NCBI GenBank assembly: GCA_017417465.1
Contig: JAFPZD010000107.1
Coordinates: 45,438 to 109,437 of the forward strand
DNA length: 64,000 nucleotides
Direction: 5' to 3'
Source: Prevotella sp.
GTDB lineage: Bacteria; Bacteroidota; Bacteroidia; Bacteroidales; Bacteroidaceae
The notes beneath the pieces are model-generated. The model had not been told where the DNA came from, searched no databases, and saw nothing but the letters and a program-made list of their open reading frames with translations. Of this stretch, positions 7,407-17,568 are shown one piece after another. Numbering within the stretch: the stretch's first letter is position 1; every line of letters begins with the position of its first letter. The position numbers and the translations under genes are program-made.

Positions 7407-9200
7407 ATGAAAAATACGCTACGTAGCAGCGCCTGCACCGATGGCAGGCGAATGGCAGGTGCCCGCGCGCTGTGGGTGGCCGCAGGCATGAAGCACGAGC
7501 AGTTCGGACGGCCCATCATCGCCGTCGTCAACTCGTTCACGCAGTTCGTGCCAGGCCATACCCATCTGCATGAGATTGGCCAGATCGTCAAACAAGAGAT
7601 AGAACGGATGGGCTGCTATGCCGCCGAATTCAACACCATCGCCATCGACGACGGCATCGCCATGGGCCACGACGGCATGCTCTACTCGCTGCCTTCGCGT
7701 GACATCATTGCCGACTCGGTGGAGTACATGGTCAACGCCCACAAGGCCGACGCCATGATCTGCATCTCGAACTGCGACAAGGTGACGCCTGGCATGCTGA
7801 TGGCGGCCATGCGCCTGAACATCCCTGCCGTGTTCTGCTCAGGAGGACCCATGGAGGCGGGACGCTGGCGTGGCGAGAATGCCGACCTCATCACCGCCAT
7901 GGTGAAAGGCGCCGACCCTGCCGTCAGCGATGCCGACCTGGAGGAGATAGAGCGCTGCGCCTGTCCTGGCTGCGGCTCCTGCAGCGGCATGTTCACGGCC
8001 AACTCGATGAACTCGCTCACGGAGGCCATCGGACTCTCGCTGCCAGGCAACGGCACCATCCTGGCGACCCACACCAACCGCATCGAGCTGTTCAAGCAGG
8101 CCGCACGGCAGATCGTGAAGAATGCCATCGCCTACTACGAAGACGGCGACGAGAGCGTGCTGCCACGCAGCATCGCCACACGCCAGGCGTTCCTCAACGC
8201 CATGAGCCTCGACATCGCCATGGGTGGCTCGACCAATACGATACTGCATCTGCTGGCCATCGCACAGGAGGCCGACGTCGACTTCACGATGAGCGACATC
8301 GACGCCCTGTCGCGCCGCGTGCCATGCCTCTGCAAACTCGCGCCTAACACGCAGAAGTACAGTGTGCAGGAGTGCAACCGTGCTGGTGGCATCCTGGGCA
8401 TTCTGAACGAGCTCAGCAAGGGTGGACTCATCGACGGCTCAGCCAAGCGCGTGGACGGCATGACGCTCAGCGAAGCCATCCAGCGATATGACGTCAACGG
8501 ACTTGAAGACGAGACGGCCATCTACTACAGTGCGCCCGCTGGACGATTCTCAACGGAGATGGGGTCGCAGAACGAATACTACAAGGAGCTCGACCTGGAC
8601 CGCGAGAACGGATGCATCCGCGACATCGCACATGCCTACACCAAGGACGGCGGACTGGCCGTGCTCTTCGGCAACATCGCGCAGGACGGCTGCGTGGTGA
8701 AGACGGCCGGCGTCGACGAGGCGCTGTGGCACTTCGAGGGACCCGCCGTCGTCTTCGACTCCCAGGAGGATGCCTGCGAGGGCATACTCGGTGGACGCGT
8801 GAAGAGCGGCGACTGCGTGGTCATCACCCACGAGGGACCGAAGGGCGGCCCAGGCATGCAGGAGATGCTCTACCCCACCTCTTATATTAAGAGCATGCAC
8901 CTCGGTCGGGCGTGTGCCCTGATCACCGACGGCCGCTTCTCAGGCGGCACCAGCGGCCTCTCCATCGGCCACATCTCGCCCGAGGCTGCCAATGGTGGCA
9001 ACATCGGCAAGATCAAGGATGGCGACATCATCGTCATCGACATCCCGTCGCGCAGCATCAACGTGAAGCTCAGCGACGAGGAGCTCGCCACCCGCCCACA
9101 ACAGCCGTTGCGCCGCAAGCGCACCGTGTCGAAAGCCTTGCGAGCCTATGCCCAAAGTGTGGCGAGTGCCGACAAGGGCGGCGTCAGGCTCATTGAATAA
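7407..9200 (+). CDS. ilvD: Dihydroxy-acid dehydratase
   Basis: Dehydrates dihydroxy-isovalerate and dihydroxy-methylvalerate to the 2-keto acids, the third shared step of valine and isoleucine synthesis. Iron-sulfur ligand motifs are NCDKVTPGM and [17 protein letters not shown]. The C-terminal signature [20 protein letters not shown] is intact. Length is about 597 residues, normal for the long ilvD type. I chose the ATG at 7407 (MKNTLRSS) over a TTG at 7398. It is the first gene of an ilvD-B-N-C operon. Confidence 0.96.
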   Translation: MKNTLRSSACTDGRRMAGARALWVAAGMKHEQFGRPIIAVVNSFTQFVPGHTHLHEIGQIVKQEIERMGCYAAEFNTIAIDDGIAMGHDGMLYSLPSRDIIADSVEYMVNAHKADAMICISNCDKVTPGMLMAAMRLNIPAVFCSGGPMEAGRWRGENADLITAMVKGADPAVSDADLEEIERCACPGCGSCSGMFTANSMNSLTEAIGLSLPGNGTILATHTNRIELFKQAARQIVKNAIAYYEDGDESVLPRSIATRQAFLNAMSLDIAMGGSTNTILHLLAIAQEADVDFTMSDIDALSRRVPCLCKLAPNTQKYSVQECNRAGGILGILNELSKGGLIDGSAKRVDGMTLSEAIQRYDVNGLEDETAIYYSAPAGRFSTEMGSQNEYYKELDLDRENGCIRDIAHAYTKDGGLAVLFGNIAQDGCVVKTAGVDEALWHFEGPAVVFDSQEDACEGILGGRVKSGDCVVITHEGPKGGPGMQEMLYPTSYIKSMHLGRACALITDGRFSGGTSGLSIGHISPEAANGGNIGKIKDGDIIVIDIPSRSINVKLSDEELATRPQQPLRRKRTVSKALRAYAQSVASADKGGVRLIE

Positions 9201-9245
9201 GTAGTGACAACAGACATATACAATAAGGTACCGTTTTTTTAAGGA

Positions 9246-10970
9246 ATGAAAGAGATTGTTTCAGGTAGCGAGGCACTGATGCGCGCATTGAAGAACGAGG
9301 GTGTGACCACCATCTTCGGCTATCCAGGCGGTGCCATCATGCCAGTCTACGACGCCCTCTACGACTACACACAGGGCGAACAGAAGGCGTTCCACCACGT
9401 GCTGGCACGACACGAGCAGGCAGCCACCCACGCCGCACAGGGCTATGCCCGCGTTAGCGGCAAGGTGGGCGTCTGCATTGTCACCAGCGGCCCTGGCGCT
9501 ACGAACACGCTGACGGGCGTCGCTGATGCTATGATGGACTCCACACCGCTGGTGGTCATCGCCGGACAGGTGAACATCGGAGCCCTCGGTACCGACGCCT
9601 TCCAGGAGGTAGACCTCGTAGGCGTAGCACAACCCATCTCCAAATGGAGCTACCAGATACGGCGCCCTGAGGACGTCGCATGGGCCGTCAGCCGGGCCTT
9701 CTACATCGCTCGCAGCGGACGGCCAGGACCCGTCGTACTCGACTTCCCCACCAATGCCCAGAAAGGCACCTGCACATGGGAGGCACAGCACGTCGACTTC
9801 GTGCGCAGCTACGTGCCCTACCCCACCCTCGACCAGCAAGCCGTCAGCCGTGCCGCTGAGCTCATCAACGGCGCCAAGCGCCCTCTGGCCCTCGTCGGCC
9901 AGGGCGTGGAGTTAGGTGGTGCCCAGCAAGAGCTGCTCGCGTTCCTCGAGCGTGCCGACATCCCGTGTGGGCGCACCATGCTCGGCCTGTCGGCAGTGCC
10001 CACCGACCACCGTCTGAACATGGGCATGCTGGGCATGCACGGCCAGTATGCCCTGAGCCAGCTGACGCAGCAGTGCGACGTGCTCATCGCCATCGGCATG
10101 CGCTTCAGCGCCCGTGTCACGGGTCTCATGTCGACCTACGCCACACAGGCAAAAATCATACACCTCGACATTGACAAGAGCGAGATAGACAAGTGTATCA
10201 AGACCGACGTTGCCGTCGTCGCCGACTGCAAGGAGTCGCTGCCCGCCATCACACGGCTGCTCGACAAGGCGCAGCACACAGCGTGGATCAGCGCCTTCAA
10301 GCCCTACCACGACGAGGAAGAGGCAACGGTCATTCAGCCTGCCACGCATCCTACCGACGGGCCACTGCTCATGGGCGAGGTCGTCCGCACCGTGGCCGAG
10401 GCCACCAAGGGCGAGGCCATACTGGTCACTGACGTAGGACAGAACCAGCTGTTCGCATGCCGCTACTTCAGCTTCAGCCACCAACGCTCCATCGTCACCA
10501 GTGGCGGACTGGGCACCATGGGCTTCGGACTGCCCGCTGCCATCGGCGCCACCCTCGGCGCACCCAGCCGCTGCGTCTGCCTCGTCACGGGCGACGGGGG
10601 CTTCCAGATGAGCATCCAGGAGCTGGGCACCATCATGGAGCAGAAGGCGCCCGTGAAGATGATCCTGCTGAACAACAACTACCTGGGAAACGTGCGACAG
10701 TGGCAGGACATGTTCTGGAACCATCGCAGAGCCTTCACACGCATGCTCAACCCTGACTACGAGACCATCGCACAAGCCTACCATATCGACTACGAGCGCG
10801 TCAGCGACCGCGACGCCCTCGCCGACGCCGTCGAGCGCATGCTCACCACCGACGGGCCGTTCCTTTTGGAATGCTGCGTCAAGGAGGACGACAACGTCCT
10901 GCCCATGACCACGCCCTATCGCAACGTTGACGAGATGGCACTGGCCCTGGCACCTGACACAGAGGGCTGA
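9246..10970 (+). CDS. ilvB: Acetolactate synthase, large subunit
   Basis: Thiamine diphosphate enzyme that condenses pyruvate with pyruvate or 2-oxobutyrate. 574 residues. The N-terminal pyrimidine-binding domain has the catalytic glutamate in LARHEQAATHAAQGYAR. The C-terminal diphosphate-binding motif is GDGGFQMSIQELGTI followed by LNNNYLGNVRQWQ. It follows ilvD by 45 bases and precedes ilvN by 32, so all are cotranscribed. Confidence 0.95.
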   Translation: MKEIVSGSEALMRALKNEGVTTIFGYPGGAIMPVYDALYDYTQGEQKAFHHVLARHEQAATHAAQGYARVSGKVGVCIVTSGPGATNTLTGVADAMMDSTPLVVIAGQVNIGALGTDAFQEVDLVGVAQPISKWSYQIRRPEDVAWAVSRAFYIARSGRPGPVVLDFPTNAQKGTCTWEAQHVDFVRSYVPYPTLDQQAVSRAAELINGAKRPLALVGQGVELGGAQQELLAFLERADIPCGRTMLGLSAVPTDHRLNMGMLGMHGQYALSQLTQQCDVLIAIGMRFSARVTGLMSTYATQAKIIHLDIDKSEIDKCIKTDVAVVADCKESLPAITRLLDKAQHTAWISAFKPYHDEEEATVIQPATHPTDGPLLMGEVVRTVAEATKGEAILVTDVGQNQLFACRYFSFSHQRSIVTSGGLGTMGFGLPAAIGATLGAPSRCVCLVTGDGGFQMSIQELGTIMEQKAPVKMILLNNNYLGNVRQWQDMFWNHRRAFTRMLNPDYETIAQAYHIDYERVSDRDALADAVERMLTTDGPFLLECCVKEDDNVLPMTTPYRNVDEMALALAPDTEG

Positions 10971-11002
10971 ACGACAATCACAACCTATCAGACAACAGCA
11001 CA

Positions 11003-11611
11003 ATGGAAGAGAATCAGAATACAAAGGTGGTACGATCATACCCTCAACCCCCTAACCTGGTGAGAACCGACCAGCAGCTCTACACCCTCCTGGTCTACTC
11101 GGAGAACATCGCTGGTATCCTGAACCAGATCACCGCCGTCTTCACGCGACGCCAGGTCAACATCGAGAGCCTCAACGTGTCGGCATCGAGCATTCCGCAC
11201 GTCCATAAGTACACCATCACCGCCTGGAGCGACGAGGAGCAGATCAACATCATCACACGGCAGATCGAGAAGAAGATCGACGTCATCAAGGCCACCTACT
11301 TCACCGACGACCAACTGTTCATACGCGAGACGGGGCTCTACAAGCTGTCTACACAGGCCGTCCTTGACAATCCGGAAATATCGCGGGCCGTGCGTCGACA
11401 CGACGCCAAGATCACTGAGGTCAACGCCACCTACATCATCGTGATGAAAAGCGGCAAGACCGACGACATCCTCAGCCTCTACCACGCCCTCGACAAGTTC
11501 GGCTGCGTGCTGCAGTACACCCGCTCAGGACGCATCGCCGTCACACGCAGCACACAGGAGCAGGTCAGCGACTTCCTTGAACAGCGCGAGAAACTAAACA
11601 TTCAACAATAA
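11003..11611 (+). CDS. ilvN: Acetolactate synthase, small regulatory subunit
   Basis: 202 residues. An N-terminal ACT domain (YTLLVYSENIAGILNQITAV, then FTRRQVNIESLNVS) is followed by the C-terminal small-subunit domain. The ACT domain binds valine and confers feedback inhibition on IlvB. It is slightly longer than the E. coli IlvH subunit, as is usual in Bacteroidales. The gene sits between ilvB and ilvC; in some Bacteroides genomes an acyl-ACP thioesterase gene lies between ilvN and ilvC, and it is absent here. Confidence 0.92.
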   Translation: MEENQNTKVVRSYPQPPNLVRTDQQLYTLLVYSENIAGILNQITAVFTRRQVNIESLNVSASSIPHVHKYTITAWSDEEQINIITRQIEKKIDVIKATYFTDDQLFIRETGLYKLSTQAVLDNPEISRAVRRHDAKITEVNATYIIVMKSGKTDDILSLYHALDKFGCVLQYTRSGRIAVTRSTQEQVSDFLEQREKLNIQQ

Positions 11612-11640
11612 ACAGTCAAAACTAAACACCCAACAAAACT

Positions 11641-12684
11641 ATGGCAGAAATGAATTTTGGCGGTGTCATCGAAACCGTTGTCACCAGCAAGGAGTTCTCA
11701 GTAGAGAAAGCACGTGAAGTACTTAAAGACGAGGTCATCGCCGTCATCGGCTACGGCATCCAAGGCCCCGGACAGGCTTGCAACCTGCGCGACAATGGCT
11801 TTAACGTCATCGTAGGACAGCGCCCTGGCAAGACCTTCGACAAGGCCGTCGCCGACGGATGGGTACCTGGCAAGACGCTCTTCAGCATCGAGGAGGCCGC
11901 CGAGCGTGGCACCATCGTCTGCATGCTGCTCAGCGATGCCGGACAGATACAGGCATGGCCCACGGTGAAGAAGCACCTGACGGCTGGCAAGACCCTTTAC
12001 TACAGCCACGGCTTCGCCATCACCTGGAGCGACCGCACTGGCGTCATCCCTCCAAAGGACGTCGACGTCATCATGGTGGCACCTAAGGGTAGCGGCACGT
12101 CGCTGCGCACTATGTTCCGCGAGGGACGCGGCCTGAACTGCTCGTATGCCGTCTATCAGGACGCCTCAGGCAAAGCAGAGGAGAAGACGCTGGCCTTCGG
12201 CATCGGCATCGGCGCCGGCTACCTGTTCAAGACCACCTTCGAGCGCGAGGCCGTCAGCGACCTTACGGGCGAGCGCGGCTCACTGATGGGCGCCATCCAG
12301 GGCCTGCTGCTGGCTCAGTATGAGGTGCTCCGTGAGCATGGCCACTCGCCCTCAGAGGCCTTCAACGAGACCGTCGAGGAGCTCACCCAAAGCCTTGGCC
12401 CCCTCTTCGCCGCCAAGGGCATGGACTGGATGTACGCCAACTGCTCAACGACGGCACAGCGTGGTGCCCTCGACTGGGCTCCCCGTTTCCACGACGCCAT
12501 CAAGCCCGTCGTCGAAGAGCTCTACGAAGAGGTAAAGAGCGGCCGCGAGGCACAGCTGTCTATCGACTCCAATTCGAAGCCCGACTACCGTGAGGGACTC
12601 GAGCGTGAGCTCGCCGCCATGCGTAACCAGGAGATGTGGCGCACGGCAGAGACGGTCCGCAAGCTGCGTCCTGAGAACAACTAA
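11641..12684 (+). CDS. ilvC: Ketol-acid reductoisomerase
   Basis: 347 residues. Catalyses isomerisation and NADPH-dependent reduction of acetolactate. The Rossmann motif is VIGYGIQGPGQACNLRDNG, which is the divergent GYGIQG form usual in Bacteroidetes. The C-terminal knotted domain carries the acidic metal ligands in DLTGERGSLMGAIQG and ETVEELTQ. The operon ends here. A small AAGAAGG/CCTTCTT hairpin at about 12710-12737 follows, without a T run. Confidence 0.95.
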   Translation: MAEMNFGGVIETVVTSKEFSVEKAREVLKDEVIAVIGYGIQGPGQACNLRDNGFNVIVGQRPGKTFDKAVADGWVPGKTLFSIEEAAERGTIVCMLLSDAGQIQAWPTVKKHLTAGKTLYYSHGFAITWSDRTGVIPPKDVDVIMVAPKGSGTSLRTMFREGRGLNCSYAVYQDASGKAEEKTLAFGIGIGAGYLFKTTFEREAVSDLTGERGSLMGAIQGLLLAQYEVLREHGHSPSEAFNETVEELTQSLGPLFAAKGMDWMYANCSTTAQRGALDWAPRFHDAIKPVVEELYEEVKSGREAQLSIDSNSKPDYREGLERELAAMRNQEMWRTAETVRKLRPENN

Positions 12685-12750
12685 CCATCAGGTTCAACAC
12701 ACTTACAGGAAGAAGGTCATCATCGTGACAGCCTTCTTGGGGTACTTTCA

Positions 12751-14097
12751 TCAGTCGGTTACTGATTGTAGGATCAGGTATGCAAAGGGCGGAAGCTCCA
12801 AGGTGTTTTCGAGTGCCGGCTGTTCGCCGCCCATGACGTTGGTGACCTTCTGGCCCTTCCATGTCTCTGGTATGTCGACCACGACGGGATTGTTCCTCAC
12901 GTTGACAAAGACGAGGAAGCGCTCACCGTCCAGCGACTTCTCAAAGAACAGTGCATCGTCAGTCGCCCAGGCCGTGAGCTGTCCCTTGCGCAGGGCAGGA
13001 TGGCTGTTGTAGAGTGCGATGAGCGCCTGATACTCCTTATAGAGATTTGGATTGGCCGTCCAGTCGACGGGTACATACTTAAAGAAGTTGATGGGATTGG
13101 GATAGCCCACTTCCTGGGAGCCGTAGATGAGTGCGCCACCATGGAGGAATACGGAGGCGACATAAGCGGCCATCGAGCCGCGCTCGTTGGTAAACTCCAC
13201 CACAGGCGTGACCTCGTTGGAGTGGTCGTGGTTGGTGGTGAAGCGCAGTTTCACCTTGCCAGCGGGCAGCTGGGCGTACTCTGCCGAGTCGGCCTTGACG
13301 AGGTCGGAGGCAGGGCGCCCGTCGCGGAAGACGCGGAGGAGTGCATCCTTATAGTCCCAGCCATAGTTCATGTCGAAGCCACCAACGGTGAAGTTGTCCA
13401 CGTTCTTACCCTCGGCCAGCATCACGATGCTGCGAGGCGCAGCAGCCTGTCGCAGCTCGTCGATGGCCTCTTTCCAGAAGTCGGCAGGGACGCCATCGGC
13501 GACATCGCAGCGGAAGCCATCGATGCCTACCTCCACAATCCAGAATTTCATGGCGTCGATCATGGCACGCCGCATGTCACTGTTGTCGTAGTTCAGTTCG
13601 GCCACGTCATACCAGTCAGTGAACGGCGGATGGACCACGGTGTCGGTCTTCTCGTCGTGGGTGTACCAGTCAGGATGTTGGCTGAACCAGGGATGATCCC
13701 ACGCCGTATGGTTAGCCACCCAGTCGAGGATGATGGCCATCTGGTGCTCGTGGCACACCTGTGCCAAGTGCTTAAAATCGTCGATGGTGCCAAACTCAGG
13801 GGCGACGGCACAATAGTCGCTGATGCAATAGGGCGAATTCTTTCCTTTCTCAACACCAATGGGATAGATGGGCATCACCCACATCACATTGACACCTAAC
13901 GCCTGAATGCTGTCGATGCGCTGCGCCACGGCCAGCAGTGACTGCTGGGGTGCGAACACGCGCGGATTCACCTGATACATGGCGATGTCGTCGACGGCAG
14001 GCAGCTTGAATTCAGCCTGTCCGGATGCCTGCTTCTTAGGGTCGCAGGCTGTCAGCATGAGCACAGCGCAGCTGACAAGAATGAGAAGTCTGTTCAT
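12751..14097 (-). CDS. GH13 alpha-amylase-family lipoprotein
   Basis: 448 residues. A lipoprotein signal ends at Cys18 (LMLTAC), so the enzyme is probably tethered to the cell envelope. A GH13 (beta/alpha)8 barrel follows. Conserved region I is DWVANH (about 125-130). The predicted nucleophile is Asp198 in GFRCDVAD, the acid/base Glu229 in MLAEGKN, and the third carboxylate Asp291 in TNHDHSN. A short beta domain closes the protein. It is the last gene of the minus-strand starch locus, 16 bases after the larger amylase. Exact specificity (alpha-amylase, cyclomaltodextrinase or transferase) cannot be told from sequence alone. Confidence 0.88.
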   Translation of the reverse strand: MNRLLILVSCAVLMLTACDPKKQASGQAEFKLPAVDDIAMYQVNPRVFAPQQSLLAVAQRIDSIQALGVNVMWVMPIYPIGVEKGKNSPYCISDYCAVAPEFGTIDDFKHLAQVCHEHQMAIILDWVANHTAWDHPWFSQHPDWYTHDEKTDTVVHPPFTDWYDVAELNYDNSDMRRAMIDAMKFWIVEVGIDGFRCDVADGVPADFWKEAIDELRQAAAPRSIVMLAEGKNVDNFTVGGFDMNYGWDYKDALLRVFRDGRPASDLVKADSAEYAQLPAGKVKLRFTTNHDHSNEVTPVVEFTNERGSMAAYVASVFLHGGALIYGSQEVGYPNPINFFKYVPVDWTANPNLYKEYQALIALYNSHPALRKGQLTAWATDDALFFEKSLDGERFLVFVNVRNNPVVVDIPETWKGQKVTNVMGGEQPALENTLELPPFAYLILQSVTD

Positions 14098-14113
14098 AGT
14101 TTTCGGTTTTTAA

Positions 14114-16147
14114 TTACTTAGGTTCAACCACGCCCTTGAGGCCGTCCTTGTTGTAGTAGCCACCGTTCTGGAAGCTGAAGTCGGCAGTCTGGGGCGCACC
14201 GTTGCTGCTGAAGATGATGCTGGAGGGACGTGTGGTCAGCGTGCCACTGTAGGTCCACTTCCACACGCTGTTGCCATTGCTGGGCGACGTGCCGAGCTTC
14301 TGGCAGGCCTGGCCAGGCCAGTTGCCACCCGTATAGTTCTGCGTGTCCCATGCCCAGCAGTAAATCGTCTCGTTCCACGAGTTGGGTGCCTCGAAGAAGG
14401 CACAGGTCTCGCCCTGAGCCACAGTGCAGAACGACGGGATCTCGACAGGCTTGTCCTTCTCGCTCTCCTTCACGTCGTAGGTGCGGGTGATGACGTCGCC
14501 CACCTGTCCGCCAGCCAGGATGGCGGCCTTCAGCGTCGTCGTGCCAACGGGGATGTCAACCAGTGTGCCAGTAGCCACAGCTGCGCTGGCAGCCGTCGGC
14601 GTCGAGCCATCAGTGGTATAGACCACCTTGGCGCCATCGGTCGTGGTGACGGCCGAGAGCATCACATGCTGTATGCCCTCATACTTGCCCGACGGCAGGT
14701 CGACATAGGCCTTATTCATGGTGGTGGGGAAGTAGTAGGCGTAGTGGTAGCCCTGGGTCACCTTCGTCCACTGCTGCGCATCGATGTTGGACTCGACAGC
14801 CGACAGATCGCCCACGACGGTGAGCAGGCGGTTCTCGTTCTTGGTCGTGGTCACAAACGAATAGTACTTCGTGCCCGTGCGGAAGGGCTGATAGCCGCTC
14901 TCGTTGTTGATGCCAGCCTCCTTACGGGCAGCCACCATCGTCTTGATCTCAGCAGGATAGGTCAGCCAGTGCTTCAGGAACACGCAGGGCGTGCCAGGCA
15001 TAGCCATCAGGAAAGCGTTGGCAGCGAGGGTGTCCTTACGCAGCGGACCGTTCGACGAGCCGTCAGGTCGCACCTCCGTGTCGTGGTTCTCGACGAAGGT
15101 GACGGCATAGCGGCGATACTTGCCCTGCTCGTAGTTATTGCTGACGAGGGGCCAGTTGCCGTCGTTCTGTCCATTCAGGAAGTTCCAGGCCTGCTTGTCG
15201 GTAGCGTTACGCACCACATACTTGAACTGGAAATCGAAGGCGGCACTCTGGATGATGCCGTCGACCTTGGTACCGTCGATCCAGTTGCGGATGGTGTTCG
15301 AGCTGTCCCAGCACTCGCCAACTGAGAATTCTGGCTGCGAGGCGGCATTATACATGCCTGTGTAGCTGGGCGAATAGCCCTTCACCATGTCGTAGCGGAA
15401 GCCAGCATAGCCCAGGTCGTTGCGCAGGAAGTTGAGATAGGCCTTCACGCTGGTCTGCACATTCTCGCTCCTGTGATCAAGGTCGCGCATGCCGTCCCAG
15501 CCTTCGCCCGTGTCGTTGTAGGCCGAGAGCTGGTAGCCGTTCTGCGTAGCCCAGTTCAGGGTGGCACCACCGTCGTCGTTCTTCACGATGTCGGTCGACT
15601 TCATCTCGTAGGTCACGCCTTTGTAGGTCTCCTTGGGGAAGTCCACCCAGTTAGAGACGTTGCGACGGTGGTTGATGACCACGTCGGCGATGGTCTTGAT
15701 GCCCTTGGCCTTGAACGTGCTGATGAGCGAGCGCAGCTGGGCCTCAGTGCCAAACGAGCTGTTGTAGTTGGAGAACCAGTAGAGGTCGTCGTAGCCCATC
15801 GACTTGCCGCCGCAGTTACCACTCTGTGGCAGCCACACCAGGTCGAAGGTGCCAGCCATCTCGTCGGCATGGCTCTCAAGCTCTATCCACTGTGCATCGT
15901 CGAAGCCATCCCAGTAGAACGCCTGCAGCATGACGCCGCCATATTCAGCAGGCCAGCCGACGGTAGGCGACCCTACAGGCTCAGGCTCTGGCTCTGGGTC
16001 AGTCTTCGTGGTGTCAGGGTTTTCGACCGGTTGTGGTTCTGGTTCAGGCTCAACGGGCTTCACTGGGTCGTCGTCGCCACAGGCAGTAAAGCCGAGCATG
16101 ATGCTGGCGACGAGTAACGTGAGGTAGTAATAAGTTCTCGTTTTCAT
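14114..16147 (-). CDS. SusG-like GH13 alpha-amylase lipoprotein with C-terminal starch-binding module
   Basis: 677 residues. Lipobox ends at Cys23 (LGFTAC) and is followed by GDDD, a lipoprotein surface-export-like acidic signal, then a Pro/Glu linker (PEPEPEP, residues 32-57). The GH13 catalytic barrel has predicted nucleophile Asp253 (GFRYDMVKG), acid/base Glu278 (SVGECWD) and Asp356 (FVENHDTE). After about residue 490 there is a beta domain with a chitobiase-like YTTDGSTPT repeat, then a C-terminal CBM26-like starch-binding module (ETIYCWAWDTQNYTGGNWPG). It should cut starch at the cell surface for SusCDEF. It has its own promoter. Confidence 0.9.
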   Translation of the reverse strand: MKTRTYYYLTLLVASIMLGFTACGDDDPVKPVEPEPEPQPVENPDTTKTDPEPEPEPVGSPTVGWPAEYGGVMLQAFYWDGFDDAQWIELESHADEMAGTFDLVWLPQSGNCGGKSMGYDDLYWFSNYNSSFGTEAQLRSLISTFKAKGIKTIADVVINHRRNVSNWVDFPKETYKGVTYEMKSTDIVKNDDGGATLNWATQNGYQLSAYNDTGEGWDGMRDLDHRSENVQTSVKAYLNFLRNDLGYAGFRYDMVKGYSPSYTGMYNAASQPEFSVGECWDSSNTIRNWIDGTKVDGIIQSAAFDFQFKYVVRNATDKQAWNFLNGQNDGNWPLVSNNYEQGKYRRYAVTFVENHDTEVRPDGSSNGPLRKDTLAANAFLMAMPGTPCVFLKHWLTYPAEIKTMVAARKEAGINNESGYQPFRTGTKYYSFVTTTKNENRLLTVVGDLSAVESNIDAQQWTKVTQGYHYAYYFPTTMNKAYVDLPSGKYEGIQHVMLSAVTTTDGAKVVYTTDGSTPTAASAAVATGTLVDIPVGTTTLKAAILAGGQVGDVITRTYDVKESEKDKPVEIPSFCTVAQGETCAFFEAPNSWNETIYCWAWDTQNYTGGNWPGQACQKLGTSPSNGNSVWKWTYSGTLTTRPSSIIFSSNGAPQTADFSFQNGGYYNKDGLKGVVEPK

Positions 16148-16202
16148 TCTTGTAGGTATTTAAGTTATTCGTTCAATTCATCGTAGTGTTAGTTATTGGC
16201 GA

Positions 16203-16210
16203 CAAAGATA
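16203..16210 (-). promoter_or_regulatory. Internal promoter for the two amylase genes
   Basis: TATCTTTG on the minus strand, with TTTG about 20 bases upstream, 56 bases before the amylase start. It suggests the amylases can be transcribed apart from susCDEF. Confidence 0.55.
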
Positions 16211-16330
16211 CGATTTTATTTCCAAACCACAAAGTTTTTGCGACGTTTTCTGCCAAATCGCATGGTGTTTAACAGAGTTTTAGGCGTGCAGGCGTACTAC
16301 AGAACGCCCTCTGCCACCGCCAGCAGCATC

Positions 16331-16378
16331 AAAAAAAACGATTCAAGCGGAGCATGCCTGAACAGCACACCCCGCTTG
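16331..16378 (-). terminator. Terminator after susF-like gene
   Basis: Minus-strand stem CAAGCGG/CCGCTTG (16372-16378 with 16344-16350) followed closely by eight T residues (16331-16338 as A on the plus strand). It separates susCDEF from the amylase genes in the 260-base gap. Confidence 0.65.
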
Positions 16379-16408
16379 GGTTGAATGAATGTTTCGACTC
16401 AGAGAAGA

Positions 16409-17482
16409 TTACTCGACAGTGCAGTAAATCTTGTCAGAGGTCTTACGCGTCGGATAGAGCTTGATGGTGTTGCCCACAACGCCGAGGTTCTTACCATTGG
16501 CCACAAGGTCGCTAATCTTGGCTGATGGCTCTGCATCGTCGTTGCCGCCAAGGTTGATAGCCCAGTCGTTGTTGACGCGGAACTTCCAGCCATTGGCGTT
16601 GACGCCAGCACCCGTTGCCTCATAGCAGAACTCTGCAGGATTCCAGGTCATGACAGCGTCGCCGCCCCAACCATTGAAGTCGCCGATGATGCCCATGCAG
16701 TCGACCTTCGTAGCCGAGATGCTGTTCTTAGCCAGATTGACCTCGAAGTAGTAGACGCCCTCTTCGGCCACCTCGATGTTGTTGTCGCCAGTGACACCCG
16801 TCTTCGTGGTGAACGTGCCAGCGTTGATCTCGTTATCCCAAGAGCCAGATACGCGCTGGAACTTGAAGGCGATGCCCCAACCGTTCGGATCGGCGACATA
16901 GCAGAAGCCGGTATAGTTACCGTCGCCAGCGGGCGATGCCAGTTTCTGGTCAGCAACAGCCCAACCGTCAGTGGCGCCGATAAAGTAGATGAACGGAGCG
17001 AACTTGGGCTTCTGCGGAATGATGGTGAGGCTGGGCACTGCCTGCTCCAGATGAATGGCGGCATTGCCTTCGAGGCCTTTCACAAGCACGTCAGCAGAGA
17101 CGAGTGCAGCAAATGTGCGCTCGACGGCCTCGACGGTGAACATTTCCGTTGTGGCCTTCTGCAGGTCAGCAAGGCTGACATAGCCCTCGCCGTCGGCAGT
17201 AATGTTGTAGTCAGGATAGTTGGCGCCATCGGCAGTGAGTTTCACATTGATGGCATCGACTGAAGCGCCCTCTGGCAGTGAGACGTTCAACAGCTTGACG
17301 GTTTCACCCTCCACATTGTCAAGGGCGATGGCAGCCTGCTGTGCGGCCGACACTGACCACTCTACGGTCTTTGCTGCCACTTCAGCGTTTTGCTGTGGCT
17401 TTGCCCAATCGGTGTAGTCATCGGTGCAGGCAGTAAACAGAGCCAGGGCAGACAGTCCGAAAAATATCTTTTTAAACATCAT
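16409..17482 (-). CDS. SusF/SusE-family outer membrane starch-binding lipoprotein
   Basis: 357 residues. Lipoprotein signal FGLSALALFTAC followed by TDDYTDW. The body has beta-rich repeats; two carry the aromatic starch-contact pattern of SusE/SusF binding domains (IYFIGATDGWA about residue 165, and MGIIGDFNGWGGD about residue 265), each followed by a WKFRVNND or AFKFQRVSG-type strand. It should bind starch at the cell surface without catalysis. It lies 86 bases after susE; the gap contains a short-word array. Confidence 0.85.
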   Translation of the reverse strand: MMFKKIFFGLSALALFTACTDDYTDWAKPQQNAEVAAKTVEWSVSAAQQAAIALDNVEGETVKLLNVSLPEGASVDAINVKLTADGANYPDYNITADGEGYVSLADLQKATTEMFTVEAVERTFAALVSADVLVKGLEGNAAIHLEQAVPSLTIIPQKPKFAPFIYFIGATDGWAVADQKLASPAGDGNYTGFCYVADPNGWGIAFKFQRVSGSWDNEINAGTFTTKTGVTGDNNIEVAEEGVYYFEVNLAKNSISATKVDCMGIIGDFNGWGGDAVMTWNPAEFCYEATGAGVNANGWKFRVNNDWAINLGGNDDAEPSAKISDLVANGKNLGVVGNTIKLYPTRKTSDKIYCTVE

Positions 17483-17483
17483 A

Positions 17484-17525
17484 ATAATTTACGATTTTAC
17501 GATTTACTATTTTACTATTTCTTTT
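17484..17525. repeat. AAATAGTAAATCGTAAAT word array
   Basis: Between the susE and susF-like genes. On the minus strand it reads as degenerate repeats of AAATAGTAAA and AAATCGTAAA. The same words recur at 40.90-40.97 kb and 43.16-43.21 kb. Confidence 0.7.
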
Positions 17526-17568
17526 TTCCTGTGGCCCGCCGCCACGTGGACGGCGGGCTGACAAGGTC

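Noticed and set aside
9912-11039. Long open frame (375 codons) on the minus strand opposite ilvB
   Set aside because: It mirrors the codon pattern of a well-supported GC-rich gene and shows no recognisable motif or initiation signal. Similar frames opposite mlaE (2254-2985), opposite the smaller amylase (13000-13899) and opposite the pectate lyase (48608-49672) are rejected for the same reason.
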